Assembly (NCBI GenBank): GCA_002348045.1
Contig: DDYO01000176.1
Coordinates: forward strand, 3,949 to 9,958
DNA: 6,010 bases
DNA from: Anaerolineales bacterium UBA2232
GTDB lineage: Bacteria > Chloroflexota > Anaerolineae > UBA2200
Reading direction: 5' to 3'
A model generated the notes under the pieces. That model saw only the letters and a program-made list of their open reading frames with translations, had not been told where the DNA came from and searched no databases. A program made the position numbers and the translations under genes. Below, piece by piece: positions 1 through 6,010 of the stretch (position 1 is the stretch's first letter; each line of letters begins with the position of its first letter).

Positions 1-3000
1 GGCGACTTTCTCGATGGCTTCTATGACGATTGGATCATCAACGAGCGCTATCGGCTGCAGATGCTATTTCATTCGGCCCTTGCACAGTTGATGATTGGCC
101 AGGAAGGAAACGGCGACATCGAAGACGCCCTCCAAACTGCTCTGCGTCTTCTGCGCGATGACCCCCTTCGTGAGGATGCGCACCGATTGGTAATGCGCGC
201 TTACTGCCACCTCGGACAACGCAACACCGCCCTCGATCAGTATCGTCGCTGTCGTGCTTTGGTGCAGGCGGACCTGAGCGCCGAGCCAACGCTTGAAACC
301 AAAGAGCTGCACAGGGCGATCCTCGAAGGGCGTTATCCGGTTGGAGGCATCCCCGGCCCTGCATCCTCGCTGCAGGTGGTTGCGCGGCCCCCAATACCTT
401 CCGGTCGGAATCCGCTGGATGCGGGAGCGCCCAGCAGGCTCGTGGGACGAGAGGACGAGTTGGGATTCCTCCAGAACTGCTGGCAAGAGGCAGTCGCTGC
501 GATGGGAAGGGTCGTGCTGCTCAGCGGCGAGGCTGGGGTGGGCAAGACACGGCTCGTCCAGGAGTTCGCCGATCAGCTGCGCTGGCAGGGCAGCCGGGTG
601 CTGTGGGGGCAGTGCTACGAGTTCGAACGGGACCTGCCTTACCAACCAGTAGCAGAAGCGCTGGCTGCGATTCCCCCCACACTGACTGCCGCCGAACTGG
701 AGAGGTACCCCGCACAAGTGTTACGCGGTGTTGCTCGTCTGGTCCCCGAGATTCTACAGCGCCTTCCTGACCTGGCAGTTGCGGCCCCAGAGGATCCGGA
801 TCGGGCACAGGCGACCCTCTTTGGCAACGTGGCTGATTTTCTGAGTCACCTCTCGTCGCGCGAGCCGTTGCTGTTCGTCTTCGAGGATCTGCACTGGGCT
901 GGCGCTTCTACCCTGGAGATGCTCCACTATGCAGCCCGTCACCTGGCTGGCTGCCGAGTCCTGATCCTGGGTACTCTTCGTGAAGAAGCAGTGGGACGCC
1001 GCCATCCTCTGGTATCGTTTCGAGCGGAGATGCGCCGGGAAGGGCTTGCCCGCCAACTGCGCCTTGCGCGCTTGCCCGCTGAGGCTGTGCAAGCAGTGGT
1101 CGCCGAGATGTCGGGTGCCGGCGAATCGGTTGTCCCTCTTGCCAGGCGCTTGTACATCGAAACGGAAGGCAATCCTTTCTTCCTCATGGAGATGGTCAGG
1201 GCCCTCTTTGAGGCGGAACTGATTCACCTGGATGGAGGAATCTGGCAGGGCGATTGGGGTCAACTCAGCCAGCGAGCACTGCCCATGCCCGCCAACTTGA
1301 GGGAAGCCATTCAGAGTCGAGTGGATACCCTGCCCGACGATGTCCAGAAGATGCTTCGCCTGGCGGCCGTGCTCGGTCGCGAGTTCGACTTTGACCTGCT
1401 CAGCCATGTCTGGGGCAGGAGTGAGCAAGCAACGCTGGAGGCCCTCGACATTTGCCTTCGCCACCGACTGCTGGAGGAAGGGATCGGTGCCGTAGGGCGT
1501 GACTACGCCTTCGCTCACCACAAGATCCAGGAGGTGCTCTACGGCAGCATACCCCGCCGGCACCGACTGCACGCTCACGCACAGGTTGGTGACGCGATGG
1601 AATCTCTGTATGGCACAACCGAGCGCGAGGCGCTCGCCGGCGAACTGGCCCACCACTTCGAACGCGGATGCGGATCGAACCATGCGCTGACCGAAAAGGC
1701 AGTCGGCTACCTGCTGCAGGCAGGCGATGGCGCGCGCCAGATGTACGCCCACCAGGAAGCCATTGACTACTACGAGCGAGCACAAAGGCTTCTCGAGAGA
1801 CAGGGGGCGCACGAGCGGGCGGCGCTGGTCTCGATGAGACTTGGGCTGACCTATCACAATGCGTTCGATTATGAGCAAGCGCGTCAGGCCTGGACGAAGG
1901 GATTTGGCCTGTCTGGACAGGCGATCGGCGGGCAGCGCACCGCCCTGGCGCCAGCGACTCACCCGCTTCGGTTGAGCTGGGTCGAGCCAACGACGCTGGA
2001 TGTGGCCAGATTCCGCACGCATCTAGACAAGATGCTGTTGAGCCAGATGTTCAGCGGGCTGGTGGAACTGGGGCCGAACATGGAGGTTCTGCCCGATGTG
2101 GCGCGCCATTGGGAGGTACTCGACGGTGGGCGCAAATACGTCTTCCACCTGAGGGATGATGTCGTCTGGAGCGATGGCGTGCCTGTGACGGCGCACGACT
2201 TTGAACTTGCCTGGACGCGTGTCCTCTATGAGGTCCCGGACGGGATAGCAGCCTACCACTTGTGCGATATCAAGGGGGCCCCTTCGTTGCTCCAGAGCCA
2301 GGTGACGGGTCCAGACAGGGTGGGAGTCCGGACCATTGATGAGAGGACGCTGCTGGTCGAACTGGAGGCCCCGGCGGGGTACTTTCTCTACCTGCTGGCC
2401 AATTGCCTCAATTGGCCAGCACCCTGCCATGCCATCCAGCACTTTGGCGAGGCTTGGGCCGAGCCGGGCAACCTCGTGACCAATGGCCCATTTCAGCTCT
2501 CGGACTGGAAGCCCGGCCTCTCCATGGCGCTGTCACGCAACCCGAGGTATCACGGTCGGTGGGATGGCAATGTGCAGCAAGTCGAGCTCACCTTTGTGCC
2601 CCAGGGCGAGACTCGCACCACTATTGACTTGTACGAGGCAGGTCAACTGGACTGCCTGTGGCTGTGGCTTCCGCCTCCGCCAGAGGTGAGCCTGACGCAC
2701 GGATGCCATCCTGGCGAGAGCCGTCGAGTGCCGAGGTTGGCAACCTTCTACGTGGCCTTTGACCCCAGCCGCCCTCCTTTCGACGATATTCGGGTTCGGC
2801 GAGCCTTTGTATCGGCCACAGACCGGGAGAGCCTGGCGAGCATCATTCTGAGAGGCCATGAAGCGCCTGCCACTGGCGGGTTTGTGCCGCCCGGAATGCC
2901 GGGGTTCTCGCCGGGGATTGGCCTGCCTTATGATCCCGACCAGGCAAGCAGACTGCTCTCGAACGCGGGCTTTCCAGGGGGCCGCGGATTCCCCGCAGTT

Positions 3001-3453
3001 TCAGCGCTGGCCGCGCAGACTCGGCTACCCTACATCGAGTACCTGAGCACAGCGTGGCGCGAGCTCCTGGGAGTGAATATCAGGTGGGACCTCCTGGACA
3101 GCGCACCCGAGCACAGGCTGCGCGAAGAGTCGCCAGACATATTCGCCTGGGGCTGGCTCGCCGACTACCCTGATCCCGATAGTTTTCTGCGTACCAGCAC
3201 CATCCCCGCTTACATCGGGTGGCGCAACGAAACTTGTGAGCTTCTCGTAGAACAAGCACGACGAATCATGGACCATAAGAAAAGAATGAGCCTGTACGCG
3301 CAAGCCGAACGGATCCTGGCGGAGGAGGCAAGGATCATGCCCCTCACTTACGGCGCGTCGCACCTGCTCGTGAAGCCGTGGGTTCGCCACTATCCAGCCT
3401 CAGCACTGGACACGCAATCCTGGAAGGACGTGATCCTCGAACCCCGTTTTTGA
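1..3453 (+). CDS. BTAD - STAND ATPase - family 5 solute-binding fusion regulator (5' partial)
   Basis: This is a large cytoplasmic signal-integrating regulator, open at the left edge; 1150 residues are visible (numbered here from base 1). Residues 1-112 read as a BTAD helical domain, with GDFLDGFYDDW at the start and DPLREDAHRLVMRAY later. SARP-type proteins carry a winged-helix DNA-binding domain just before this, presumably outside the window. An AAA/STAND module follows: LVGREDEL at 147-154, Walker A GEAGVGKT at 176-183, Walker B LLFVFED at 290-296, a sensor-like GTLREE at 324-329, the STAND GNPFF at 390-394 and LAAVLGREF at 454-462. Residues 562-640 are TPR-like. From about 651 to the end is a full-length family 5 solute-binding domain, with its signature at 704-726 (WEV...WSDG), NGPFQLSDW at 828-836, YDPDQASRLL at 977-986 and ADYPDPDSF at 1054-1062. 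No signal peptide or membrane segment precedes that domain, so it should be cytosolic and act as a ligand sensor (inference). The ATG at base 61 is internal, because the reading frame and BTAD homology continue upstream to base 1. The reading frame is intact. The ligand and target genes are unknown. Confidence 0.93.
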   Translation, partial: GDFLDGFYDDWIINERYRLQMLFHSALAQLMIGQEGNGDIEDALQTALRLLRDDPLREDAHRLVMRAYCHLGQRNTALDQYRRCRALVQADLSAEPTLETKELHRAILEGRYPVGGIPGPASSLQVVARPPIPSGRNPLDAGAPSRLVGREDELGFLQNCWQEAVAAMGRVVLLSGEAGVGKTRLVQEFADQLRWQGSRVLWGQCYEFERDLPYQPVAEALAAIPPTLTAAELERYPAQVLRGVARLVPEILQRLPDLAVAAPEDPDRAQATLFGNVADFLSHLSSREPLLFVFEDLHWAGASTLEMLHYAARHLAGCRVLILGTLREEAVGRRHPLVSFRAEMRREGLARQLRLARLPAEAVQAVVAEMSGAGESVVPLARRLYIETEGNPFFLMEMVRALFEAELIHLDGGIWQGDWGQLSQRALPMPANLREAIQSRVDTLPDDVQKMLRLAAVLGREFDFDLLSHVWGRSEQATLEALDICLRHRLLEEGIGAVGRDYAFAHHKIQEVLYGSIPRRHRLHAHAQVGDAMESLYGTTEREALAGELAHHFERGCGSNHALTEKAVGYLLQAGDGARQMYAHQEAIDYYERAQRLLERQGAHERAALVSMRLGLTYHNAFDYEQARQAWTKGFGLSGQAIGGQRTALAPATHPLRLSWVEPTTLDVARFRTHLDKMLLSQMFSGLVELGPNMEVLPDVARHWEVLDGGRKYVFHLRDDVVWSDGVPVTAHDFELAWTRVLYEVPDGIAAYHLCDIKGAPSLLQSQVTGPDRVGVRTIDERTLLVELEAPAGYFLYLLANCLNWPAPCHAIQHFGEAWAEPGNLVTNGPFQLSDWKPGLSMALSRNPRYHGRWDGNVQQVELTFVPQGETRTTIDLYEAGQLDCLWLWLPPPPEVSLTHGCHPGESRRVPRLATFYVAFDPSRPPFDDIRVRRAFVSATDRESLASIILRGHEAPATGGFVPPGMPGFSPGIGLPYDPDQASRLLSNAGFPGGRGFPAVSALAAQTRLPYIEYLSTAWRELLGVNIRWDLLDSAPEHRLREESPDIFAWGWLADYPDPDSFLRTSTIPAYIGWRNETCELLVEQARRIMDHKKRMSLYAQAERILAEEARIMPLTYGASHLLVKPWVRHYPASALDTQSWKDVILEPRF

Positions 3454-3481
3454 CTCTTTTTTGATAGCCTCGTCGTATACT
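3450..3481 (+). promoter_or_regulatory. Candidate sigma-70-type promoter of the lipoprotein gene
   Basis: A TATACT box at 3476-3481 matches five of six positions of the -10 consensus and sits 28 bp before the lipoprotein start codon. TTGACT at 3450-3455 matches five of six positions of the -35 consensus and overlaps the stop codon of the upstream regulator. The 20-bp spacer between them is longer than the usual 16-18, which weakens the call. A second overlapping choice is TTGATA (3461-3466) with CACAAT (3487-3492), also 20 bp apart. The region is visibly more AT-rich than its surroundings. Own transcription of the lipoprotein gene is therefore plausible but not certain. Confidence 0.35.
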
Positions 3482-3509
3482 GCCTTCACAATCTAGTGGA
3501 GGTTGTTCT

Positions 3510-4163
3510 ATGGGCAGCTCGCGGCGCGGTATCCTGCTGGTTACGGTTCTTGCCCTTTCAACGGGACTCGCCGCCTGTGTGCAGACATCCACCCAATCAA
3601 CCGTCATGACTGGGCAAACCCCGCCTGCGAACACGCCTGCGGCACCGACGATAACTCTGGCGTCCACAGAAACGGCTGTGCCTCCCACCTTCACCGTTGC
3701 GCCGACGTCAACGCCCCTGCGCCCCACGGCTACGCCATTGCTCACGAACACGCTCGAACCGCCGATGAACACAGGTCCATCACGAACGCCTGCGCCCTCG
3801 CGCACCCCGAGGCCAACACCCGTGCTGCTCACCAGCGCGGAACAGCTCGTCGGCGTGTGGCAGGGTCTGGGGCCGTTTGGGGATGCATTCGCCTGGCGAT
3901 TCAGCGAGGACGGAACCTGCTACGGAGCCCTCCTGTTGTCCAGTCTCGACAGCGCACCGAATATTACATGCACCTACAGGTTCGAGGGAACAACTCTGTT
4001 TATGACGGTGGTTGCCACGAAGGGCGTTCCCTCGTGCCGCACAGCAGAGGCCTCATACAAGGTTCAGGTGATGGGGCATGACAAGATCTACTTCATCGTC
4101 GTCAAGGACAACTGCGTGCCGCGAATCACCACCATGGCGATGGACCACCAGCGAGTGCCGTAG
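3510..4163 (+). CDS. Lipoprotein with Thr/Pro-rich stalk and four-cysteine C-terminal domain
   Basis: This is a 217-residue exported lipoprotein of unknown function. The N-terminus has basic residues (RR at 5-6), a hydrophobic stretch at 8-16 and a lipobox L20-A21-A22-C23, so signal peptidase II should cleave before C23 and the mature protein should be lipid-anchored on the outer face of the membrane. Residues 24-105 form a low-complexity Thr/Pro/Ala-rich stalk with many TP, TPxP and APT units and no predicted fold. Residues 108-217 are a compact globular domain starting LVGVWQG, followed by a WRFSEDGTCYG strand pattern. This resembles small lipocalin-like or beta-barrel lipoproteins, but I cannot name the family. 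The domain has four cysteines (137, 154, 176, 202), which could form two disulfides. The start is fixed by the GTGGAGG ribosome binding site at 3496-3502, seven bases before the ATG. The long stalk probably holds the domain away from the membrane. Confidence 0.88.
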   Translation: MGSSRRGILLVTVLALSTGLAACVQTSTQSTVMTGQTPPANTPAAPTITLASTETAVPPTFTVAPTSTPLRPTATPLLTNTLEPPMNTGPSRTPAPSRTPRPTPVLLTSAEQLVGVWQGLGPFGDAFAWRFSEDGTCYGALLLSSLDSAPNITCTYRFEGTTLFMTVVATKGVPSCRTAEASYKVQVMGHDKIYFIVVKDNCVPRITTMAMDHQRVP

Positions 4164-4171
4164 ATCCATGC

Positions 4172-4220
4172 CACGGTCAACGATGGCTGAACACGGGCTG
4201 CGATGCCCTGCGGCACCGTG
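4172..4220 (+). other. Nested inverted repeats in the gap before the LPVTG protein gene
   Basis: An outer pair, CACGGT (4172-4177) and ACCGTG (4215-4220), encloses an inner hairpin GGGC (4195-4198) / GCCC (4205-4208) with a six-base loop. No T-run follows, so this does not look like a standard intrinsic terminator. It could be a transcript structure in the 122-bp gap, or chance in GC-rich DNA. Confidence 0.2.
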
Positions 4221-4273
4221 AGCGATTCTTTGCAGATCTGGGGCGTGACGTGATCCTGGGCGACCGGAGATCG

Positions 4274-4281
4274 AAAGGAGG
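4274..4281 (+). promoter_or_regulatory. Strong Shine-Dalgarno that fixes the start of the LPVTG protein
   Basis: AAAGGAGG lies four bases before the ATG at 4286. An in-frame GTG at 4250 would give 12 extra residues, but those codons run straight through this site and place charged residues ahead of a clean signal peptide. The ATG at 4286 is therefore the better start. Confidence 0.8.
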
Positions 4282-4285
4282 AGAG

Positions 4286-4969
4286 ATGAGAATCGCACGG
4301 AGAGTGGCAACTGCACTTCTTATTGTCGGGCTGCTCGTGATACCTGGCGTGCTCTACGCACAAGGAGCGGGCCTCAAGCCAGGCGATAGCGTCGGCACGA
4401 TGTCGCTGAGGTCCGGAGGGGCAGAACACGGCATCTGGGCCGAATACTGCGCCCCAATGTTTGGCATCCCGCCGATCGTCGAGGAATGCTCGGTCCCGGC
4501 GCTGCCTGAGTTGGGGATCGGCCCTGGCTGCTTCTTCGCGGACGAAGCTCTGCGTGAAGCGGCCTGGCCATTGCATCTCTGGGAACTGTACCTGGACGGG
4601 CAGCAGATCAATCTTGATCCCTTTGGCACGTTGGATCTTTCCTTTCCCATGACGCGGCTGCCCGGCCGCGATCCCGACGAGGCGGTCGTCGTCCATCTGA
4701 GGACGTGGGATGTGGTGTTGGTGAACCCGACAGTGGGTGAACATGTCCTCCGCGTCGTGGCGCGCTTCAACGAACAGATGAACAACGGGTTCGTTGCCTT
4801 TCAGCCTGGGACATACGAGCTGATTGCCAACTTCACGGTCGAAGCGCCCACTCTGCCGGTAACGGGCAGAGCCGCATCAACAACCCTGCCGACGTTATGG
4901 CTTTGGACTGGCGGGCTACTGCTGGTCGCCGCGGGGCTGGTGTGGAGGCGCGCCGTCAGACGCGCCTGA
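4286..4969 (+). CDS. Exported protein with C-terminal LPVTG sorting signal
   Basis: This 227-residue protein looks secreted and anchored at its C-terminus. Residues 1-25 are a classical signal peptide: basic start (R2, R5, R6), hydrophobic core 8-23, and likely cleavage after LYA at 23-25. Residues 26-187 are the exposed domain. It is rich in predicted beta-strands (WELYLDG, AVVVHLRTWDVVLV, GTYELIANFTV) and has three cysteines at 55, 68 and 82; I do not recognise the family. The C-terminus has the full sortase-signal layout: LPVTG at 190-194, a hydrophobic helix at about 204-219 and a basic tail RRAVRR at 221-226. A sortase would cut between T193 and G194 and join the protein to the cell surface. 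If no sortase exists, the tail would simply act as a membrane anchor. No sortase gene is in the window. The domain composition (GTYEL near the end, Trp-rich strands) fits an immunoglobulin-like or jelly-roll surface module, but that is inference. Confidence 0.88.
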   Translation: MRIARRVATALLIVGLLVIPGVLYAQGAGLKPGDSVGTMSLRSGGAEHGIWAEYCAPMFGIPPIVEECSVPALPELGIGPGCFFADEALREAAWPLHLWELYLDGQQINLDPFGTLDLSFPMTRLPGRDPDEAVVVHLRTWDVVLVNPTVGEHVLRVVARFNEQMNNGFVAFQPGTYELIANFTVEAPTLPVTGRAASTTLPTLWLWTGGLLLVAAGLVWRRAVRRA

Positions 4970-5061
4970 TGAACCGACCGCCGAATCATGGGGCCCCGTG
5001 CGTGGCGAATCTTCGTTGGCGCCGCGCAGCACAGCCTGCACGCAGGGCGGTAGGGCACACC

Positions 5062-5067
5062 GGGAGG
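5062..5067 (+). promoter_or_regulatory. Shine-Dalgarno that fixes the start of the 87-residue protein
   Basis: GGGAGG sits eight bases before the ATG at 5076. The same frame is open back to a GTG at 4998, but the extra 26 residues (Arg/Ala/Cys-rich, no pattern) have no comparable site in front of them. The ATG at 5076 also starts just ahead of the structured core of the protein. Confidence 0.65.
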
Positions 5068-5075
5068 CACGCTGT

Positions 5076-5339
5076 ATGGCTGAAGCGCCAACGGTTCCGC
5101 CACTGAGCACTTTTGTACTCCGCTTCTGGCGTGACTGGACGGCATCGGGCGGGCAGTGGCGTGGCCGGATCGATCACCTGCAGAGTGGTCAGGCCGTTGC
5201 ATTTCTGAGCTGGCAGCAGATCGTTGGCTTCGTTGAACTTTGCGGCATCCTGGTAGAAGACGGCGGGCGAATACAGTGCTCCGCACAAACGCCGGGAGTA
5301 GAGGACGAGACCCATTTGGAGGAATCGCTGGGCAAGTGA
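5076..5339 (+). CDS. Small conserved-looking protein with WRGxIxH-xSG core
   Basis: This 87-residue protein has no signal peptide or membrane helix. The core spans residues 13-60: a strand FVLRFWRDW at 13-21, a tight W28-R29-G30-R31-I32-D33-H34 segment, S37-G38, then AVAFLSWQQIVGFVELCGIL, which reads as a strand followed by a helix. The tail (61-87) is acidic and probably disordered. From memory, small proteins with this FVxRFW / WRGxIxH-xSG / FxxxxxxxxFI layout recur in Chloroflexota genomes as hypothetical proteins of unknown role; I cannot verify this here. The arrangement suggests a small beta-sheet plus helix fold that could bind a partner protein. It stands 106 bp after the LPVTG protein gene and 239 bp before the beta-helix protein gene. 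That spacing gives no firm operon link. Coding is supported by the good ribosome binding site and the coherent protein pattern. Confidence 0.72.
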   Translation: MAEAPTVPPLSTFVLRFWRDWTASGGQWRGRIDHLQSGQAVAFLSWQQIVGFVELCGILVEDGGRIQCSAQTPGVEDETHLEESLGK

Positions 5340-5578
5340 ACAAAGCCGTCGCTCATGCGTGCCAGGACCTCCCCAAGGGTTCTATGGCCTCTGCTCTCTC
5401 GGATTGCCGCTGAGAGAAGTGTTGTGTACTGGCGGGAGGTTGGGACCAAAGCCCCTCCGTTCTCAGCGTGTGCGCTCATTGACCGAGTGGCAGCTTTGAC
5501 TTACCCCAACCGGATAAGGGTCGGCTTCCTGACATCTTCTCAGAGGGGCTCCAGCCCAGGCGTGAAGGAGGCTTCGCC
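5340..5578. other. Longest intergenic gap; weak inverted repeats, no gene seen
   Basis: No convincing gene lies here. An 8-base inverted repeat, CGCTGAGA (5408-5415) and TCTCAGCG (5461-5468), spans 45 bases, and a smaller alternative hairpin pairs TCTCT (5395-5399) with AGAGA (5413-5417) through CGG/CCG. The two structures share bases, so only one could form at a time. TTGACC (5479-5484) and TTGACT (5496-5501) resemble -35 boxes, but neither has a good -10 box 16-18 bp downstream. The promoter of the following gene is probably in this gap but I cannot place it. Confidence 0.4.
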
Positions 5579-6010
5579 ATGAGTACACCCTGTGTTCTCG
5601 TACGGTTGCTCGTCTCGATTCTGCTTCTGGCCGTCTTGGGTGGTGCCGCCGTCGTCTCTGGACAGGGCGCGGATATCGCACCGCCCCATGCGCTGGACGT
5701 ATTCTATGGCAGCTGTTGTCCGGAGGATGCCCGCGGCGAGACCGGCGCGATCTTCGTCGCAGCCACCGGACGCACTGGTAACCCTGGCACCGCGGCCTAT
5801 CCCATGCAGAGTCTCTCCGAGGCGCTGGCCGCAGCTGCACTCGAAGGCAAGACGGCAATCTACCTGGCAGGCGGCGAATACTCCGAGGCCGACACGATCC
5901 GCCTGATAAGCGGCGTTTCCATCTGCGGCGGGTACGACCCGGGCACCTGGTCGCGGACTGGCTCAGCCGCTACCAACATTGGTGTCAAAGCCTCCACCGC
6001 GATGGTCGCA
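5579..6010 (+). CDS. Secreted protein, likely right-handed beta-helix (DUF1565-like) opening, 3' partial
   Basis: The frame runs open from the ATG at 5579 to the window edge, giving 144 residues. A strong AAGGAGG site at 5565-5571, seven bases upstream, supports this start. Residues 1-30 form a signal peptide (R9, hydrophobic core 10-26, cleavage probably at about 27-30). After a short linker containing C46-C47, residues 58-144 show the pattern that opens many secreted parallel beta-helix proteins: IFVAATGRTGNPGTAAYP (58-75) for the first strand and the NPGT turn, SLSEALAAA for the capping helix, AIYLAGGEYSE (94-103), then SGVSICGGYDPGTWSR (111-126). This order matches the DUF1565 / pectin-lyase-like entry region found in bacterial surface proteins. 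The bulk of the helix, any catalytic residues and any C-terminal anchor lie outside the window. The protein could be a polysaccharide-binding or -cleaving enzyme, or an adhesin-like surface protein; the visible part does not decide. Confidence 0.85.
   Translation, partial: MSTPCVLVRLLVSILLLAVLGGAAVVSGQGADIAPPHALDVFYGSCCPEDARGETGAIFVAATGRTGNPGTAAYPMQSLSEALAAAALEGKTAIYLAGGEYSEADTIRLISGVSICGGYDPGTWSRTGSAATNIGVKASTAMVA

Noticed and set aside
61..63. ATG at base 61 as the start of the large regulator
   Set aside because: The frame is open to base 1 and the upstream residues (GDFLDGFYDDW...) are typical of the BTAD domain, so this methionine is internal.
754..2022. 422-codon open frame on the minus strand
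   Set aside because: It is antisense to the regulator, whose motifs are clear. Its translation shows no domain pattern; it is a by-product of GC-rich codon use.
3431..3460. Intrinsic terminator after the regulator gene
   Set aside because: Two T-runs are present, but the only stem ahead of them (AGGA/TCCT around 3426-3438) is four bases and is separated from the T-run by several bases.
3503..4081. 192-codon + strand frame overlapping the lipoprotein gene
   Set aside because: It is the shifted reading of the Thr/Pro stalk, giving a His/Ala/Arg-rich low-complexity chain. The lipoprotein frame has the lipobox and ribosome binding site.
4851..4871. 7-base inverted repeat CTCTGCC / GGCAGAG around the LPVTG codons
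   Set aside because: It lies within coding sequence, directly over the sorting motif, and has no T-run. Most simply it is chance from the encoded residues.
5189..5479. 96-codon minus-strand frame across the end of the 87-residue protein gene
   Set aside because: It is antisense to a better supported gene, and its product has no recognisable motif.
5355..5582. 75-codon + strand frame ending in an ATGA overlap with the beta-helix protein gene
   Set aside because: There is no ribosome binding site, the codon use lacks the third-position GC bias of the neighbours, and the Ser/Arg-rich product has no pattern. The overlap is tempting but weak evidence alone.
1..6010. CRISPR arrays, tRNA or rRNA genes, insertion sequences, toxin-antitoxin or phage genes
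   Set aside because: I looked for spaced direct repeats, tRNA-like cloverleaf sequence, transposase motifs and terminal repeats on both strands and saw none.

Overview
The window is about 6 kb of GC-rich bacterial DNA (roughly 60% G+C by eye). All five genes I can support lie on the + strand; the first is cut at its 5' end and the last at its 3' end. The gene style suggests a member of the Chloroflexota (Anaerolineae-like). The reasons are a giant BTAD/STAND-ATPase regulator carrying a solute-binding domain, a lipoprotein with a long Thr/Pro-rich 'TPxPT' stalk, and a small protein with a WRGxIxH-xSG core of a kind I associate with that phylum. This assignment is inference; there is no rRNA or other phylogenetic marker here.

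Layout. Bases 1-3453 hold the C-terminal 1150 residues of a very large signal-transduction protein. In order it has a BTAD helical domain, a STAND-type AAA ATPase, a short TPR-like stretch, and a complete family 5 (OppA/DppA-like) solute-binding domain. After a 56-bp gap with a candidate promoter comes a 217-residue lipoprotein (3510-4163). After a further 122 bp comes a 227-residue exported protein ending in an LPVTG sortase-type sorting signal (4286-4969). Next, after 106 bp, is an 87-residue protein without signal peptide (5076-5339). The longest gap (239 bp, 5340-5578) holds no convincing gene, only weak inverted repeats. The window closes with the start of a secreted protein that looks like the opening of a right-handed beta-helix (5579-6010, continuing beyond the edge).

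How they may work together. The first protein looks like a cytoplasmic sensor-regulator: the solute-binding domain has no export signal within the visible chain and would read an internal peptide- or sugar-like ligand, much as E. coli SgrR couples a DNA-binding domain to a family 5 solute-binding domain. The three exported neighbours use three different routes (lipid anchor, LPxTG-type anchor, plain signal peptide), so the downstream stretch is mainly a cell-surface region. The gaps of 56-239 bp and the separate strong ribosome binding sites argue against one tightly coupled operon. A regulatory link from the first gene to the others is possible but not shown by the sequence.

The strongest point of interest is the regulator-solute-binding fusion. 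The rest is largely poorly characterised surface-protein content, not an obvious new system.
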